From NCBI GenBank assembly GCA_044226785.1, contig JBGAGK010000007.1:85285-149284 (forward strand): a stretch of DNA of 64,000 nucleotides, in the 5' to 3' direction. This stretch comes from TMP-86 sp039807285. GTDB lineage: Bacteria; Pseudomonadota; Gammaproteobacteria; Steroidobacterales; Steroidobacteraceae. The position numbers and the translations under genes were made by a program. This document shows, one piece after another, positions 36,340 to 44,157 of this stretch (within the stretch, counting starts at the first letter, position 1; every line of letters starts with the position of its first letter). The notes beneath the pieces are model-generated. The model was given only the letters and a program-made list of their open reading frames with translations. It did not search any database and had not been told where the DNA came from.

Positions 36340-36763
36340 CTTGGTGGTTTAGTTGGCTCGAAGAACGTCTCGATGCCTTTTGGTGGGTGATATACCAATC
36401 GCTGTATCGATCGCAGCTGATCCTGCATTGGCTCCCGTTGATCGCATTTTTCGTGGCGTGCGCGCTGATCGAAGGTCTCGCGCAGCGTGCGCTCAGCATC
36501 GCTTCCAACATCGGCGTTCCACCGCAGGCTTCAACGCCGCGGTGGCGATGCGCAGTTTTCGACAGCTATTCGCGAAAGCTCGTGAGAATTTCCACATCGG
36601 AGTCGACGCGAGGAAACACACAGCTCATCACGCTGACTCCGCGAATCGAGTCCAATGCCGAACTGCACGCTAACGCCGCATCGAGCGCGAATCCCATCGA
36701 GCTCCTCATCGAACCCGATCGGTCGATCAACACCGTGACCGCAGTGTTGATGTCCTTGCTCAT
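36340..36763 (-). pseudogene. Remnant of a vWA-domain (CobT-like) protein gene
   Basis: From the ATG at 36763: MSKDINTAVTVLIDRSGSMRSSMGFALDAALACSSALDSIRGVSVMSCVFPRVDSDVEILTSFRE, with the DxSxS metal-site motif (DRSGS) of a von Willebrand A domain. It continues in other frames (GGTPMLEAML; RSIQRLVYHPPKGIETF), which fits the rest of a vWA domain broken by frameshifts. Such genes accompany conjugative elements. The 3' end fades at the border with the IS-split gene on the other strand. Confidence 0.6.
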
Positions 36764-36849
36764 CGTTTTGCGTTTGAAGACCCCAGGATCTCCCAACACC
36801 GCCTTCACAAATCGACGAGGGCCCGTTCGAACACCTTGCCGCTTGTACC

Positions 36850-37073
36850 GCACCTGCGAGAGTCGCGAGGACTCCACGAAGGCGCGCATCCGTCGTGCGG
36901 CCGACGATCGTGGAGTTGGCGTTGCCCAGCACTTGCCTCGCACGGTCCTCAGAACCGAGTTTCGCGACGAAGTCCGAGAACGTTTGCGAAAAGAAGATGA
37001 CGCAGTAGCCCGCACCGCGTCCCTTGTTCAACATCTGGATAAAAGGCTGATTGACCGCTTCGTTTCCTTCCAT
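36850..37073 (-). pseudogene. Fragment of a TraD-type conjugative coupling protein gene
   Basis: One frame encodes NEAVNQPFIQMLNKGRGAGYCVIFFSQTFSDFVAKLGSEDRARQVLGNANSTIVGRTTDA. This matches the region after Walker B in SXT/TOL-type TraD coupling proteins (xNEPxIQLLNKGRGAGFxV...QTxxDxxARLGSExKAxQVLGNxN). It has neither start nor Walker motifs and passes into other frames. It abuts a PLD-gene fragment upstream and the vWA remnant downstream. It is a relic of a conjugative system different from the VirD4 system at 60.6 kb. Confidence 0.7.
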
Positions 37074-37719
37074 ACGCGGAGTACCTTCTTGCGGGCTGCT
37101 TCGGGGAACGTGTAGATATCGACCCCGATGTCGTCGCCGTTCCACAAGTCTTCGAAATGCGAGCGCTTGCGTGCAGCCCGGTCCGGGCTGTCCCAGCAGG
37201 CGTACACGTCGATACATTCGCGGTTGTGCTCGAAGGCATTCCGACTTTCGTTCGACGAACCCGTGAAGGCTACATAGTCCTTGTCGTCGATGATGAAGAC
37301 ACGGATCTTCTCGTGATAGATGCCCGTGCCGGTCTTTGGCGTGGCAATCTTGATCTCCAACCGTTCCATCTCCAGCAGCCGGGCCAGCCGACTAACCCCG
37401 TCGCCAACACCGTCGGCGAATTCCGTTTCAATGACCTCTTCAAGGTGATGGGCGCAGGGCGTTTCTTTTGCTACGCCGTTCGAAATGGCCTTCATGTCGT
37501 CGGGCGACAGCTCGACGGAGGTGACGAGCCGGATACGACCGCCGTTGCGGATGAACTCCCCAAGTGGTGCGCCGAACGCTTCGAGCGCTGTACTGGAGAA
37601 ATAGCCAACCGCGCGCCAATAGGTCTTGGCCTCCCGCAGGGAAGGCCGAAGAACTGCTCGACGATGTCGTCGTAGCCCGAACGGTAGTCTTGCCGATAGG
37701 CGATATCTCGAAGGCTCAT
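37074..37719 (-). pseudogene. Truncated, frameshifted second copy of the PLD nuclease of a restriction-type helicase
   Basis: From the ATG at 37719: MSLRDIAYRQDYRSGYDDIVEQFF, then a one-base shift into RPSLREAKTYWRAVGYFSSTALEAFGAPLGEFIRNGGRIRLVTSVELSPDDMKAI...GIYHEKIRVFIIDDKDYVAFTGSSNESRNAF...DVYACWDS. HxK and GSxN are kept and align with the N-terminal domain of the helicase at 31980 (YHEKIGIF; GSGNET). The helicase half is missing: the frame runs into the TraD fragment at ~37073. It lies 198 bp downstream of dndA in the same direction, so an older dndA-linked restriction gene may have stood here. Confidence 0.8.
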
Positions 37720-37917
37720 TCTTATCTCTTTCCGATTGCCGCAGTGTCCGCCCGGACATGAAAAGGCCGCGCCCTCCAGACCAGTCCGCCGCGGCCGCCT
37801 CTCCGCTTGGGCCGAAACGAGCTACTGCTACGGAAAAGAGTGCGTTATTAAGCTTTGTGAATCAACAGAATACAGCCGAAATCGCCCGAAGGTTGTTCCA
37901 TCTCCCACGGCAGCGCC

Positions 37918-39090
37918 TTACTTGAAGGATGCAATCCGTCCGGCAATCTCCGTCCAATCGACCGGCCCGGTCATGTGGCACCAGGACAAACGGACAGCTC
38001 CGGCGAGGGCGTCTCCGGGCAGGTCCATCGCCTGGAGCACATGGCTCGGCTCGTAACTCTGCGACGTGCAGGCTGATCCGTTCGAGACGGACGCGATGTC
38101 CTTGAGCGCCACAATCAGCGCTTCGGAGTCGATTCCATCCACAGAAAAGTTCAGGACATGCGGCAGTGCGAGCGCCGGATCGCCGTGCAGTCGCGCCCCT
38201 ACGGGTTCGAGAGCCGCGAGCGCTTCCTGGCGGATTGCCTCGCATCGTCTGCGGCGGGCGTCCGCATCTTTCAGGGCGATCTTGGCGGCAAGACCGAATC
38301 CGACGATCAGCGGGACCGGCAGGGTTCCGGGACGCAGTCCGCGTTCCTGCCCGCCGCCATAGACAAGAGGCTGGAGCGGGGGACGCACGAAGCCGCGCTT
38401 GCGCAGGACGAGCGCGCCTACGCCCAGCGGGCCATAGACCTTGTGTGAACTCACGCTGATGAGGTCGATCCGGGGATCGCGCAGCCTCTCTATGTCCTTA
38501 CCGAATCCCTGCGCCGCATCGACGTGGAAATACGCCTCGTGATCCTTGAGCGCCGAAGCGATCTCCGTCAGCGGCTGCCGGACCCCCGTCTCGTTGTTCA
38601 CATGCATGACCGAGACGAGCAGCGTATCGGGGCGAAGCGCGACCCGGATGTCGGCGGCGCGCACCGCTCCCGAAGCGTCCGGCTTGACCAGCGTGACCGA
38701 GATGCCGCGCCGTGCGAGAACATCGAGCGGTTCGAGGACCGCCTTGTGCTCGATGGCCGTGGAAATGACGTGCTTGCGCCCGGTCTTCTCCGCGTGGCTG
38801 GCGAGTCCGAGCAGGGCCAGGTTATTGCTCTCCGTTGCGCCGCTCGTAAAGACCACGTCATCCCCGGACGCACCCACAACAGCGGCGATTTCCTCGCGGG
38901 CCGCGATCACTGCCCGCTTGGCGCGTAGACCGTATTCGTGCGTGCGGCTCCCGGCGTTCCCGATCTCCTCAGTGAACCACCGCGCCACCGCCTTCTGAAC
39001 CGCAGGCTCCATCGGAGCGGTGGCGTTGCAGTCGAGATAGACGGAGGTTGCCTCGTTCTGTATGTTTGTAGATGCAAACGTACGTTTCAT
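37918..39090 (-). CDS. dndA: Cysteine desulfurase of the Dnd system
   Basis: A 390-aa IscS/NifS-type PLP enzyme from the ATG at 39090. It opens with VYLDCNATAPMEP and contains TSGATESNNLAL, the PLP lysine in ISVSSHKVYGPLG and the catalytic Cys in SNGSACTSQSYEPSHVL. It moves sulfur from cysteine to DndC for DNA phosphorothioation. It is divergent from dndBCDE, as in the Streptomyces-type arrangement. The start codon sits inside a palindromic control region shared with dndB. Confidence 0.93.
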   Translation of the reverse strand: MKRTFASTNIQNEATSVYLDCNATAPMEPAVQKAVARWFTEEIGNAGSRTHEYGLRAKRAVIAAREEIAAVVGASGDDVVFTSGATESNNLALLGLASHAEKTGRKHVISTAIEHKAVLEPLDVLARRGISVTLVKPDASGAVRAADIRVALRPDTLLVSVMHVNNETGVRQPLTEIASALKDHEAYFHVDAAQGFGKDIERLRDPRIDLISVSSHKVYGPLGVGALVLRKRGFVRPPLQPLVYGGGQERGLRPGTLPVPLIVGFGLAAKIALKDADARRRRCEAIRQEALAALEPVGARLHGDPALALPHVLNFSVDGIDSEALIVALKDIASVSNGSACTSQSYEPSHVLQAMDLPGDALAGAVRLSWCHMTGPVDWTEIAGRIASFK

Positions 39091-39118
39091 GTTTGACAAA
39101 CAATCGCCTATGTGTTTG
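39064..39118. promoter_or_regulatory. Palindromic control region between dndA and dndB
   Basis: Three overlapping symmetric units occur within 55 bp: GTTTG-N6-CAAAC (39064-39079), a perfect AAACGTACGTTT (39076-39087) and a perfect TGTTTG-A-CAAACA (39090-39102). A further GTTTGA half-site lies near 39114. They cover the dndA start codon and precede dndB. DndB is known as a negative regulator of dnd operons, so these are candidate DndB sites (inference). Confidence 0.6.
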
Positions 39119-39162
39119 AGTCAGTTTTATGTAACCACGGCCTGTCGAGCAAGGAAATTCTA

Positions 39163-40263
39163 ATGGATGCAGGCGAATACAGATTTCCTGCGATACGAGG
39201 CATTCAAGCCCAGCGCGAATATTACGTCTCCATGTGCCCGCTCCGTGTGCTTCCGAAGCTCTTTCTCTTCGATGAAGAGGGATTGGTTCCCGAGTTACGG
39301 GCGCAGCGCCAACTCAACAAGGCACGTGTTCCCGACCTCAGCCGCTACATCACCGAGAATCTGGATAACTACGTCTTCTCCGCCATTACCGTTTCCGTTG
39401 ATGCCGACGTGACGTTCGAGAAGATGGCGAGTGAGAACGGGGTGGAGCGGATGGGGCTCTTGCGCATCCCTCTGACCGCCCGGTTCATCATCAATGACGG
39501 GCAGCACCGCCGCGCCGCCATCGACATGGCTCTGCGCGAACGACCGGAGCTGGGCGACGAGACCATCGCCGTCGTCTTCTTTCTCGATCACGGGCTCGAA
39601 CGCTGTCAGCAGATGTTCGCCGACCTCAACCGCTATGCGATCCGCCCTTCCAAGTCACTCGGCATCCTGTACGACTACCGCGACGAGACGGCGAAGCTCG
39701 CCAAGGAGCTGATCGCGCGCTCACCCGTATTCCGCGACGTGGTCGAACTGGAGAAAACCAATCTCGCACCGCGTTCCAAGAAGCTATTCACGCTCAGCGC
39801 GCTCTACCACGCCACCGAAGACCTCCTGGATTCGGACGATGAGCAGAACCCGGAGAACGCCGCGCAGCTTGCGCTTGCGTTCTGGGAAGAGACCGCCAAG
39901 CACATGAAGGAATGGGGACAAGTGCGGGACGGTAAACTGGCCGCAGGCGAAGTCAGAACCAACTACATCCATTCGCACGGCGTCGTCCTCCAGGCGCTTG
40001 GGCGGGCCGGACAGACGCTCATCAAGCGATATCCGAAGTTCTGGTCCAAGAAGCTCGCCGCGCTGGACGACATAGACTGGCGGCGGACCAACGGGTCCTT
40101 GTGGGAGGGGCGCGCCATGATCGGCGGCAACGTCTCGAAGACCCACCAAAGCACAATCCTTACGGCCAATGTCATCAAGAAGAAGCTCGGCCTTGATCTG
40201 ACGGCGGAAGAAGAGAAATTCGAGAAGGCATATCGAGGGGGCAATGGCTCGAAACGGCACTAG
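39163..40263 (+). CDS. dndB: DndB, DGQHR-domain regulator/phosphorothioation modulator
   Basis: A 366-aa protein from the ATG at 39163, chosen for the AAGGAA 6-7 nt upstream rather than the earlier start at 39112. The family motif is FIINDGQHRRAAIDMALRERPELGDETIAVVFF (residues ~115-150), followed by MFADLNRYAIRPSKSLGILYDYRDE. DndB modulates phosphorothioation and, in studied bacteria, represses dnd transcription. It overlaps dndC by 20 nt. The residue pattern is complete. Confidence 0.92.
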   Translation: MDAGEYRFPAIRGIQAQREYYVSMCPLRVLPKLFLFDEEGLVPELRAQRQLNKARVPDLSRYITENLDNYVFSAITVSVDADVTFEKMASENGVERMGLLRIPLTARFIINDGQHRRAAIDMALRERPELGDETIAVVFFLDHGLERCQQMFADLNRYAIRPSKSLGILYDYRDETAKLAKELIARSPVFRDVVELEKTNLAPRSKKLFTLSALYHATEDLLDSDDEQNPENAAQLALAFWEETAKHMKEWGQVRDGKLAAGEVRTNYIHSHGVVLQALGRAGQTLIKRYPKFWSKKLAALDDIDWRRTNGSLWEGRAMIGGNVSKTHQSTILTANVIKKKLGLDLTAEEEKFEKAYRGGNGSKRH

Positions 40264-41788
40264 CAAAGGCACGCCTTCGGCGTTCGCAGAATCCGGAATC
40301 AAGACCGTCATCGCGGATCTCAAGACTGAGATCGCGACGCTCTACAGTTCGGATCAAACGCCGTGGGTAATCGGCTATAGCGGCGGCAAGGATTCAACGG
40401 CGACGTTGCAGCTTGTCTGGCTTGCGCTCGCCGACATTCCGATCGAGAAGCGGACCAAGCCCGTCTACGTCATCAGCACCGATACGCTGGTTGAGAATCC
40501 CATCGTCGCGCTGTGGGTCTCGAAGTCGCTTGCCAAGATGGGCGAACAGGCCGCGCGCCAGCACTTGCCCCTGACCGCGCACCGCCTGACGCCTCAACCC
40601 GAAAACACATTCTGGGTGAATCTGATCGGGCGCGGCTACCCCGCGCCGCGCCCGAAGTTCCGCTGGTGCACGGAGCGCCTCAAGATCATGCCGTCAACAC
40701 ACTTCATCAATACGGTTGTGCAGAAGCACGGCGAAGCAATTCTCGTGCTTGGTACGCGCAAGGCCGAGAGCGCGGCCCGCGCCCGCGTGATGGAGCGATT
40801 CGAGGCCAAGCGCGTCCGAGAACGCCTCAGTCCGAACGGCAGCCTGCCGAACTCCTTCGTTTACACGCCAGTCGAAGACTGGACAAACGACGATGTCTGG
40901 ATGTTCCTCATGCAGGTCGCGAACCCTTGGGGGTTCAATAACAAAGACCTGCTGACCATGTATCAGGGCGCGTCCGCCGACGGCGAATGCCCGCTCGTTG
41001 TCGATTCATCGACGCCGAGTTGCGGCGATAGCCGCTTCGGATGTTGGGTCTGTACGCTGGTCGAGAAAGACAAGTCGATGCAGGCCATGATCCAGAACGA
41101 CGACGAAAAGAGCTGGATGTTGCCGCTGCTCGAACTGCGCAACGAACTCGATCCGCCGAAGACGGTGGATGCAGATCGTCCGCTGCGGGACTTCCGGCGC
41201 ATGAACGGCGCGGTCCAGCTCTTCAATGACCGTCCGATCCCCGGCCCCTACAAGCAGAACGTCCGCGAGGACTGGCTGCGCAAAGTTCTAAAAGCGCAAA
41301 GGCATATTCGCGACAACGGCCCAGAGGAAGTCCGGGACATCGAACTGATTACACTGGCCGAACTGGAAGAAATTCGACGCATATGGGTGGTCGAGAAGCA
41401 CGAGATCGAAGACAACTTGCCGAGCGTCTACGAGGCGGCGACCGGGCAGCCTTATCCGGGCGGACGGATCGACGACAATCTGGTGATGGGTGCGGCCGAG
41501 ATCGACATTCTGCGCGACCTATGCGGTGAGGACGCGCTGCACTTCCAGCTCACGCGCGAGCTTCTGTCCATCGAGAAGCGCCACAAGTCGATGCTTCGCC
41601 GCGCGGGCTTGTTCGATGCAGTCGAGCAGGCGTTCTACCGAAACTTCTACGACAACGAAGACGACGCCGTCGCGCGGGCGCGCCAGCACCGCGACGCGCT
41701 TGACGATGCGCAAGAGCGTGTGTTCGAGGAGCGTTCACAGATCGTGCAGAAGCCGCTCGATCTTGCTGTTGGCGAGGATGAGCGATGA
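40244..41788 (+). CDS. dndC: DndC, ATP-pyrophosphatase/PAPS reductase-like sulfurtransferase
   Basis: A 514-aa protein. The PP-loop is VIGYSGGKDSTATLQLVW at ~43-60. RWCTERLK supplies one Cys, and CGDSRFGCWVCTLVEKDKSM supplies the cluster of three that binds the 4Fe-4S centre in DndC proteins. It activates the DNA backbone for sulfur insertion using sulfur from DndA. It overlaps dndB at its start and dndD by 4 nt (ATGA) at its end. Confidence 0.95.
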   Translation: MARNGTSKGTPSAFAESGIKTVIADLKTEIATLYSSDQTPWVIGYSGGKDSTATLQLVWLALADIPIEKRTKPVYVISTDTLVENPIVALWVSKSLAKMGEQAARQHLPLTAHRLTPQPENTFWVNLIGRGYPAPRPKFRWCTERLKIMPSTHFINTVVQKHGEAILVLGTRKAESAARARVMERFEAKRVRERLSPNGSLPNSFVYTPVEDWTNDDVWMFLMQVANPWGFNNKDLLTMYQGASADGECPLVVDSSTPSCGDSRFGCWVCTLVEKDKSMQAMIQNDDEKSWMLPLLELRNELDPPKTVDADRPLRDFRRMNGAVQLFNDRPIPGPYKQNVREDWLRKVLKAQRHIRDNGPEEVRDIELITLAELEEIRRIWVVEKHEIEDNLPSVYEAATGQPYPGGRIDDNLVMGAAEIDILRDLCGEDALHFQLTRELLSIEKRHKSMLRRAGLFDAVEQAFYRNFYDNEDDAVARARQHRDALDDAQERVFEERSQIVQKPLDLAVGEDER

Positions 41789-43776
41789 TTCTCGACGAAA
41801 TTACACTGCACAATTTCGGGCTTTACAGCGGGCGCCAAAGCATCACGTTGACCCCAGCGTCGCAGGACAAGCCGGTCATTCTGTTCGGCGGATTGAACGG
41901 CGGCGGAAAGACGACGTTGCTGGACGCGCTGCAACTCTGTCTTTTTGGCGGTCATGCCAAGACATCGAGCCGGGGATCACTTGCGTACCCTGAATATCTG
42001 GCGCGCTGTATTCACCGGGGTTCCGACTCGCCGGAGGCGGGAGTGCGCATCAGCTTCCGCCACACGGTAGACGGACAGGAAGAGTGCTACGTCATCGACC
42101 GATCCTGGCGTCTGGCAAACGGCGGCTGCAAAGAGCGGTTCGAAGTCCTCAAGAACGGCGCTCTCGATCCGGCGCTGGCCGATAACTGGGCGAGTCAAGT
42201 GGACGACTTTATTCCGGCCAACATCGCGCACCTGTTCCTGTTCGACGGCGAGCAGATCGAACGCTACGCCTCGCAACAGGACTCATCGCTTCTGATCGGC
42301 ACAGCTATCCAGAATCTTCTCGGGCTCGACATGGTCGATCAGCTCGACAAAGACCTCCAGGTCTATGAGCGCAAGAAGCGGTTACAGGAGAAGGACCAAG
42401 GCGCGCAGACTGAAATCACAGCGATGGAGAAAGACCTCCGTGACATGCGGAGTGCAACGGAGACCCTGAATCAGGAGCGTGCCTCGCTGCGCACGCACCA
42501 GATCGACCGCAAGCGCCGCGAACTCGCGCAGGTAGAAGAGAGGTATCGAAAGCTCGGCGGCAATCTCTACGACGAGCGCCTCAGGATCGAAGAGTGTCTG
42601 GCCGACGCCGACAAGGCCGTTGTCACCGATGCGGGCGAACTTCGTGAACTGGCTTCGGGCGCACTGCCCCTCGTTCTTGTGAAAGCCTTGCTCAAGTCGG
42701 CGGAATCCCGCGACCAGCACGAAGAGGAAAGCCGCCGCGCGCGGGATGTGCTTGGCACGTTAAAGACGCGCGATCAATCCGCGCTCAAGCGCATGCGTTC
42801 GCAGTTCAGGGACAAGAAGGTCGCCGACACACTCAAGGCGTTTTTCGATGCAGATCGCGCGGAGCGCGAATCGCTTAGCAAAAAGGAGACGCTGCTCGAC
42901 CTCTCGCAGGATGTTCGCAGCGACATACACTCCTTGCTGCGCGGCGATCTGGATGCCCTGACCAAAGAGTCCGTGCGGCACGTTCTCAAGCACAAGAAGC
43001 TGGAAGCGGCGGCGCGGAAGATCCGCGCCGAGCATGACAGTATTCCAGGCGAGGACGTAATTGCCGAACTGGCCGGAAAGCGGAACGCCGTTCGCAAGGA
43101 GATCGCCAATCTCGAAGACCGGCACGCGGAGCTGGCCCGCGAGGTTGAACGGCTTGAGCGTGACATCCTGCGTAAAGAACAGTCGCTGGCCCGCCTTCTC
43201 GAAAAGGACGCCGTGGCCCGCCGTCACCGCGAAGACCAGGAGCGCATCCTGCGTCATTCGTCACGGGTCCGCACAACGCTTGAAGCTTTCCGCAGCGCGG
43301 TGATCGCGCGCCACGTCCGGCGGATCGAGCAGCTTGTGCTGGAGAGCTATCAGCAGCTTCTGCGCAAGGCGTCACTCGTCACGCGCCTGTCGATTGATCC
43401 CGTCAGCTATGCGCTGACGCTCTACGGACGCGACGGTGCACCGCTCAGCCCCGAACGGCTCTCGGCGGGTGAACGGCAGCTTCTGGCGATTGCTCTCCTC
43501 TGGGGACTGGCAAAGGCGTCGGGCCGCCCGTTGCCGACGGCCATCGACACCCCGCTCGGACGATTGGATACCGGGCATCGCTTCCATCTGGTCGAGCGAT
43601 ACCTTCCGTTTGCGAGCCATCAGGTTCTGCTGTTCTCCACCGATGAGGAAATCTCCGGGGACTATCTCGAACGCCTTCGCCCGTGGATCGGTCGCACTTA
43701 TCACCTGACTTATAACGACGATCAAGGGCAGACCCGCGTGGTCCCTGGATACTTTACAGCGCAGGAGGCGGCGTAA
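41785..43776 (+). CDS. dndD: DndD, SMC-like ATPase of the phosphorothioation complex
   Basis: A 663-aa protein. Walker A is LFGGLNGGGKTTLLDAL at ~32. Long coiled coils run through residues ~190-290 and ~395-480 around a short middle domain. The ABC signature is PERLSAGERQLLAIALLWGLAKASG and Walker B PLPTAIDTPLGRLDTGHR. DndD works with DndC and DndE in modification, perhaps providing nicking or strand separation. It ends with TAATG, where dndE begins. Confidence 0.95.
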   Translation: MILDEITLHNFGLYSGRQSITLTPASQDKPVILFGGLNGGGKTTLLDALQLCLFGGHAKTSSRGSLAYPEYLARCIHRGSDSPEAGVRISFRHTVDGQEECYVIDRSWRLANGGCKERFEVLKNGALDPALADNWASQVDDFIPANIAHLFLFDGEQIERYASQQDSSLLIGTAIQNLLGLDMVDQLDKDLQVYERKKRLQEKDQGAQTEITAMEKDLRDMRSATETLNQERASLRTHQIDRKRRELAQVEERYRKLGGNLYDERLRIEECLADADKAVVTDAGELRELASGALPLVLVKALLKSAESRDQHEEESRRARDVLGTLKTRDQSALKRMRSQFRDKKVADTLKAFFDADRAERESLSKKETLLDLSQDVRSDIHSLLRGDLDALTKESVRHVLKHKKLEAAARKIRAEHDSIPGEDVIAELAGKRNAVRKEIANLEDRHAELAREVERLERDILRKEQSLARLLEKDAVARRHREDQERILRHSSRVRTTLEAFRSAVIARHVRRIEQLVLESYQQLLRKASLVTRLSIDPVSYALTLYGRDGAPLSPERLSAGERQLLAIALLWGLAKASGRPLPTAIDTPLGRLDTGHRFHLVERYLPFASHQVLLFSTDEEISGDYLERLRPWIGRTYHLTYNDDQGQTRVVPGYFTAQEAA

Positions 43777-44153
43777 TGGCCATCGAGCACATCAAGCTTT
43801 CGCAGCAAGGCAAGGATCAGCTTATCAAGCTCAAGCGGGTGACGGGCATCGAGCACTGGAATGTCCTCTGCCGTTGGGCGCTATGCGTCTCGCTGGCGGA
43901 GACGAGCGTTCCGCCGTCGAAGAAGATTCCTGCGGACAGCAACGTCGAGATAAGCTGGAAAGTCTTCGGCGGGCGCTATGCCGACGTCTACTTGGCTTTG
44001 CTCAAGGAGCGCTGTGTGCGTGACGGATTCGCAACGGATTCCGATACAGTCTCGCAGCAGTTGCGGCTCCACATGCATCGCGGTATTTCCTACCTGGCCG
44101 CGAACAAATCCCTTAAGAAGATCGACAACCTCATCGCTCTCGCGGCGTCTTGA
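43776..44153 (+). CDS. dndE: DndE, small DNA-binding subunit
   Basis: A 125-aa protein starting on the last base of the dndD stop (TAATG). It is basic and helical: IEHIKLSQQGKDQLIKLKRVTGIEHWNVLCRWALCVSLAE, then SWKVFGGRYADVYLALLKER and LHMHRGISYLAANKSLKKIDNLIALA. This is the normal DndE pattern and length. Characterised DndE binds nicked DNA. Confidence 0.93.
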   Translation: MAIEHIKLSQQGKDQLIKLKRVTGIEHWNVLCRWALCVSLAETSVPPSKKIPADSNVEISWKVFGGRYADVYLALLKERCVRDGFATDSDTVSQQLRLHMHRGISYLAANKSLKKIDNLIALAAS

Positions 44154-44157
44154 AGAA

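Larger units (their letters stand above)
34508..36390 (+). pseudogene. Stand-alone copy of the Dnd-methyltransferase C-terminal domain, split by an IS256 element
   Basis: Joining 34508-34833 to 36216-36390 (removing the IS and one copy of the target duplication) restores one 166-codon frame. It reads VGKEVGRRRYVHVEQLPEL...VLRINEDLAEFAFLDYPALAQVPFPRLANSWRV...SHRTYTESLNPPILHRTELLLGDTHPQRSNLEQLTNVCEALGFFANASVIGF. It lines up with residues ~375-470 of the Dnd-associated methyltransferase at 44158 (GKLTPGALYVH, KISYLSYPTFESDPHPAIASSVTV, NPPILHRKELF, RLTRIEEQKGLYE). Only this domain is present, with no methyltransferase core. The last ~20 codons are unlike the family. Confidence 0.78.

Noticed and set aside
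36566..37217. A single intact gene covering the TraD and vWA fragments
   Set aside because: The recognisable segments are in different frames and the expected start and Walker motifs are missing.
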